From contig VXQX01000039.1 of the NCBI GenBank assembly GCA_009838765.1, forward strand, positions 1 through 53,188: a stretch of DNA of 53,188 nucleotides, written 5' to 3'. The position numbers were made by a program, and so were the translations under genes. Below, piece by piece: positions 52,034 through 53,188 of the stretch (position 1 is the first letter of the stretch; each line of letters starts with the position of its first letter). The notes beneath the pieces were generated by a model. The model saw nothing but the letters and a program-made list of their open reading frames with translations. It made no database searches and was not told the DNA's origin. This DNA comes from Gemmatimonadales bacterium (lineage in GTDB: Bacteria > Gemmatimonadota > Gemmatimonadetes > Palauibacterales > Palauibacteraceae).

Positions 52034-52640
52034 CGTCCGCCAAGCGGCCAGGCCGCCGCGACCGGATCCGCGCCCAGCTCGCCGACGTCAAGCTTCCCGG
52101 CGCGCTCGAAGCCCTCGCTCGAAGCCCTCGACCCCATCCTCTCCTGCGTCGATGGTGGCCGCGTCAGCGCCGCCGAGGCGATCGAAAAGCGCCTCGCCGC
52201 CCAAATCGACCTGCGCAACGACCGCAGACTCCAATCCGCCATGCGCGCCTCGCGGCGGCTGGCGGCAAGATCTCGGCCGACTTCGAGTTCAGCTTCCAGC
52301 CCTCCATCAAACGCGAGCAGATCGACGCCCCGCACGAACTCTCCTTCCTCGACCGCAAGGAGAGCGTGGTTTTCCTCGGACTCCCGCCCAGCTCGCCATC
52401 TCGCTCGCCGTCGCCACCGCCGAGCACGGAAGGCGCGTCTATTGCGGCGCGCTGGCCGACCTCATCACCTCCCCCGAGGAGGCACAGGCCGCAGACCGAC
52501 TCCAGCAACGGCTCAAGGTTCACACACACCCGACGCTGCTCATCGTTGACGAGATCGGGTACGTCCCCATCTCCCGCACCAGAGCCACCTTCTGGTCGGC
52601 CATCGTTGCGCACCAACGTCCTGGTGTTCGCCCGAAGCCG
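52030..52640 (+). pseudogene. Decayed istB-like ATPase (IS21) with Walker A lost
   Basis: Starts MTSAKRPGRRDRIRAQLADV, then KLPGALEAL. A 13-bp tandem duplication (CTCGAAGCCCTCG twice, about 52104-52129) shifts the frame; removing one copy gives DPILSCVDGGRVSAAEAIEK and LAAQIDLRNDRRLQSAMRAS. Later frames give DFEFSFQPSIKREQIDAPHE, VVFLGLPP, then LAISLAVATAEHGRR, LLIVDEIGYVPISRT. The nucleotide-binding GxGKT between GLPP and LAIS is missing. At least three lesions; no function expected. Confidence 0.7.
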
Positions 52641-52644
52641 GCTG

Positions 52645-53188
52645 AAGCTCAAACCGGCGTAACGCCGGCCTCCTCCGGTGGACCGCGCCCGCCCGGTGCG
52701 CGAGAGCCGGGTGGGCGCGTCTCCGTGGGGGTCAAGAGAACCGAGCCTTGGGGGCGCGAAACCGTCTTCGGTGACAGCTCCGGAGCGCTCGGACCGGCGG
52801 AATCCGGGGGCGAAGCCTCGCGGAACGTCCCCGCGAAGCGGCATTCATGGACGAGCACTAGATAGGTTCCCGCAATCGTTTGCCCTCCTCGGTCGGGCGT
52901 TCGACGCGTCACCCAAGCCCGCACCCACGGTCCGTCAAGACGACATCTCGCGGCCGCTCAGGCATCGCCACCTGAGCGGCCACGTCGTCTATCTTGGCCT
53001 CGTTCCCGATGGATCCAATCTGTCAAAAACCAACCCTCTACACACCAGACCCTAGGGCCTCGTGTGCTGGCCGCTTCTTTCTCTCTCGTTTACGGCTGCG
53101 CTTACGTGTTCGAAGGCCGGTATATTATACAAATCTCCGAGCCCCCGAGGCCGTACTAGGTCTGGTATGGCGGCTTGTGCGTGAAAAA
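52645..53188. other. Region without a recognisable gene
   Basis: No conserved coding sequence was found on either strand. The part to ~52,860 is GC-rich and possibly structured RNA (see findings); from ~52,870 composition becomes less GC-rich, with CAAAAACCAACC and a TATATTATACAAAT stretch near 53,120. Small open frames here lack any family resemblance. The sequence ends in AAAAA at the window edge. Confidence 0.5.
52938..52990. repeat. Large imperfect inverted repeat
   Basis: GGCCGCTCAGG (52952-52962) and CCTGAGCGGCC (52971-52981) form a perfect 11-bp stem with an 8-nt loop. AGACGAC/GTCGTCT outside (52938-52944, 52984-52990) adds a further 7 bp across a bulge. No U-run follows on either strand, so it is not a standard terminator; it could be an IS-associated site or an RNA structure. 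Confidence 0.65.

Overview
The window is a dense, high-GC bacterial chromosome segment, almost all of it housekeeping genes on the minus strand. It has a meso-diaminopimelate-type MurE (DNPR motif), a TonB/ExbB/ExbD energy-transduction set, LspA, a type-2 (eukaryote-like) IleS, a large BNR/sortilin-like secreted protein and a CoxD/CoxE/CoxG trio. Together these suggest a diderm environmental bacterium. Gemmatimonadota or a close relative is my best guess, made from gene content only; no 16S rRNA is present.

Layout. (1) 1-11,523: a contiguous dcw cell-wall/division cluster read right to left: mraZ, rsmH, an ftsL-like gene, a PBP/FtsI with one PASTA domain, murE, murF, mraY, murD, ftsW and the 5' part of murG, which runs off the left edge. 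Nearly all junctions are ATGA/GTGA overlaps. A promoter and a four-copy 10-nt-periodic TGGGN-type repeat (probable MraZ operator) precede it. (2) 11.6-16.3 kb: a secreted TPR protein and coxG (minus), divergent from coxD-coxE (plus). (3) 16.3-25.2 kb: HU, a small membrane protein, a YbdK-type carboxylate-amine ligase, a class III aminotransferase, an M20 carbamoylase-like hydrolase, a CopD membrane protein and a 1050-residue BNR-repeat protein, then tRNA-Val(UAC). (4) 25.4-32.3 kb: yggS, divIVA, ileS, dksA-like, lspA, rluD and a small membrane protein. (5) 32.3-34.7 kb: exbB, two exbD, tonB, closed by a terminator. (6) 34.8-45.0 kb: rplM, rpsI, rpsB, (terminator), tsf, pyrH, frr, a small ORF, tilS, hpt, ftsH, folP, cdaA. 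(7) 45.0-49.6 kb: a sigma-70 factor, lepB, aldehyde dehydrogenase, a one-TM protein and thpR.

(8) 49.6-53.2 kb is different. A trpG/pabA-type glutaminase, divergent from thpR with overlapping start codons, is followed two bases later by an IS481-type element with clear terminal inverted repeats but a frameshifted transposase. Next come decayed remnants of an IS1182-like transposase and an IS21 istA/istB pair, then about 500 bp with no recognisable gene.

The genes link lipid II synthesis (murDEFG, mraY), septal transglycosylation and transpeptidation (FtsW, PBP, FtsL) and polar growth control (DivIVA) with translation (S2, EF-Ts, RRF, S9, L13, IleS, TilS, tRNA-Val), membrane protein quality control (FtsH), c-di-AMP signalling (CdaA) and protein export (LepB, LspA). 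No large unknown multi-gene system was recognised. The less ordinary signals are the MraZ operator, a pyrH lacking a canonical start codon, the S2 repeat tail, the hairpin that hides the transposase ribosome-binding site, and the nested IS debris.
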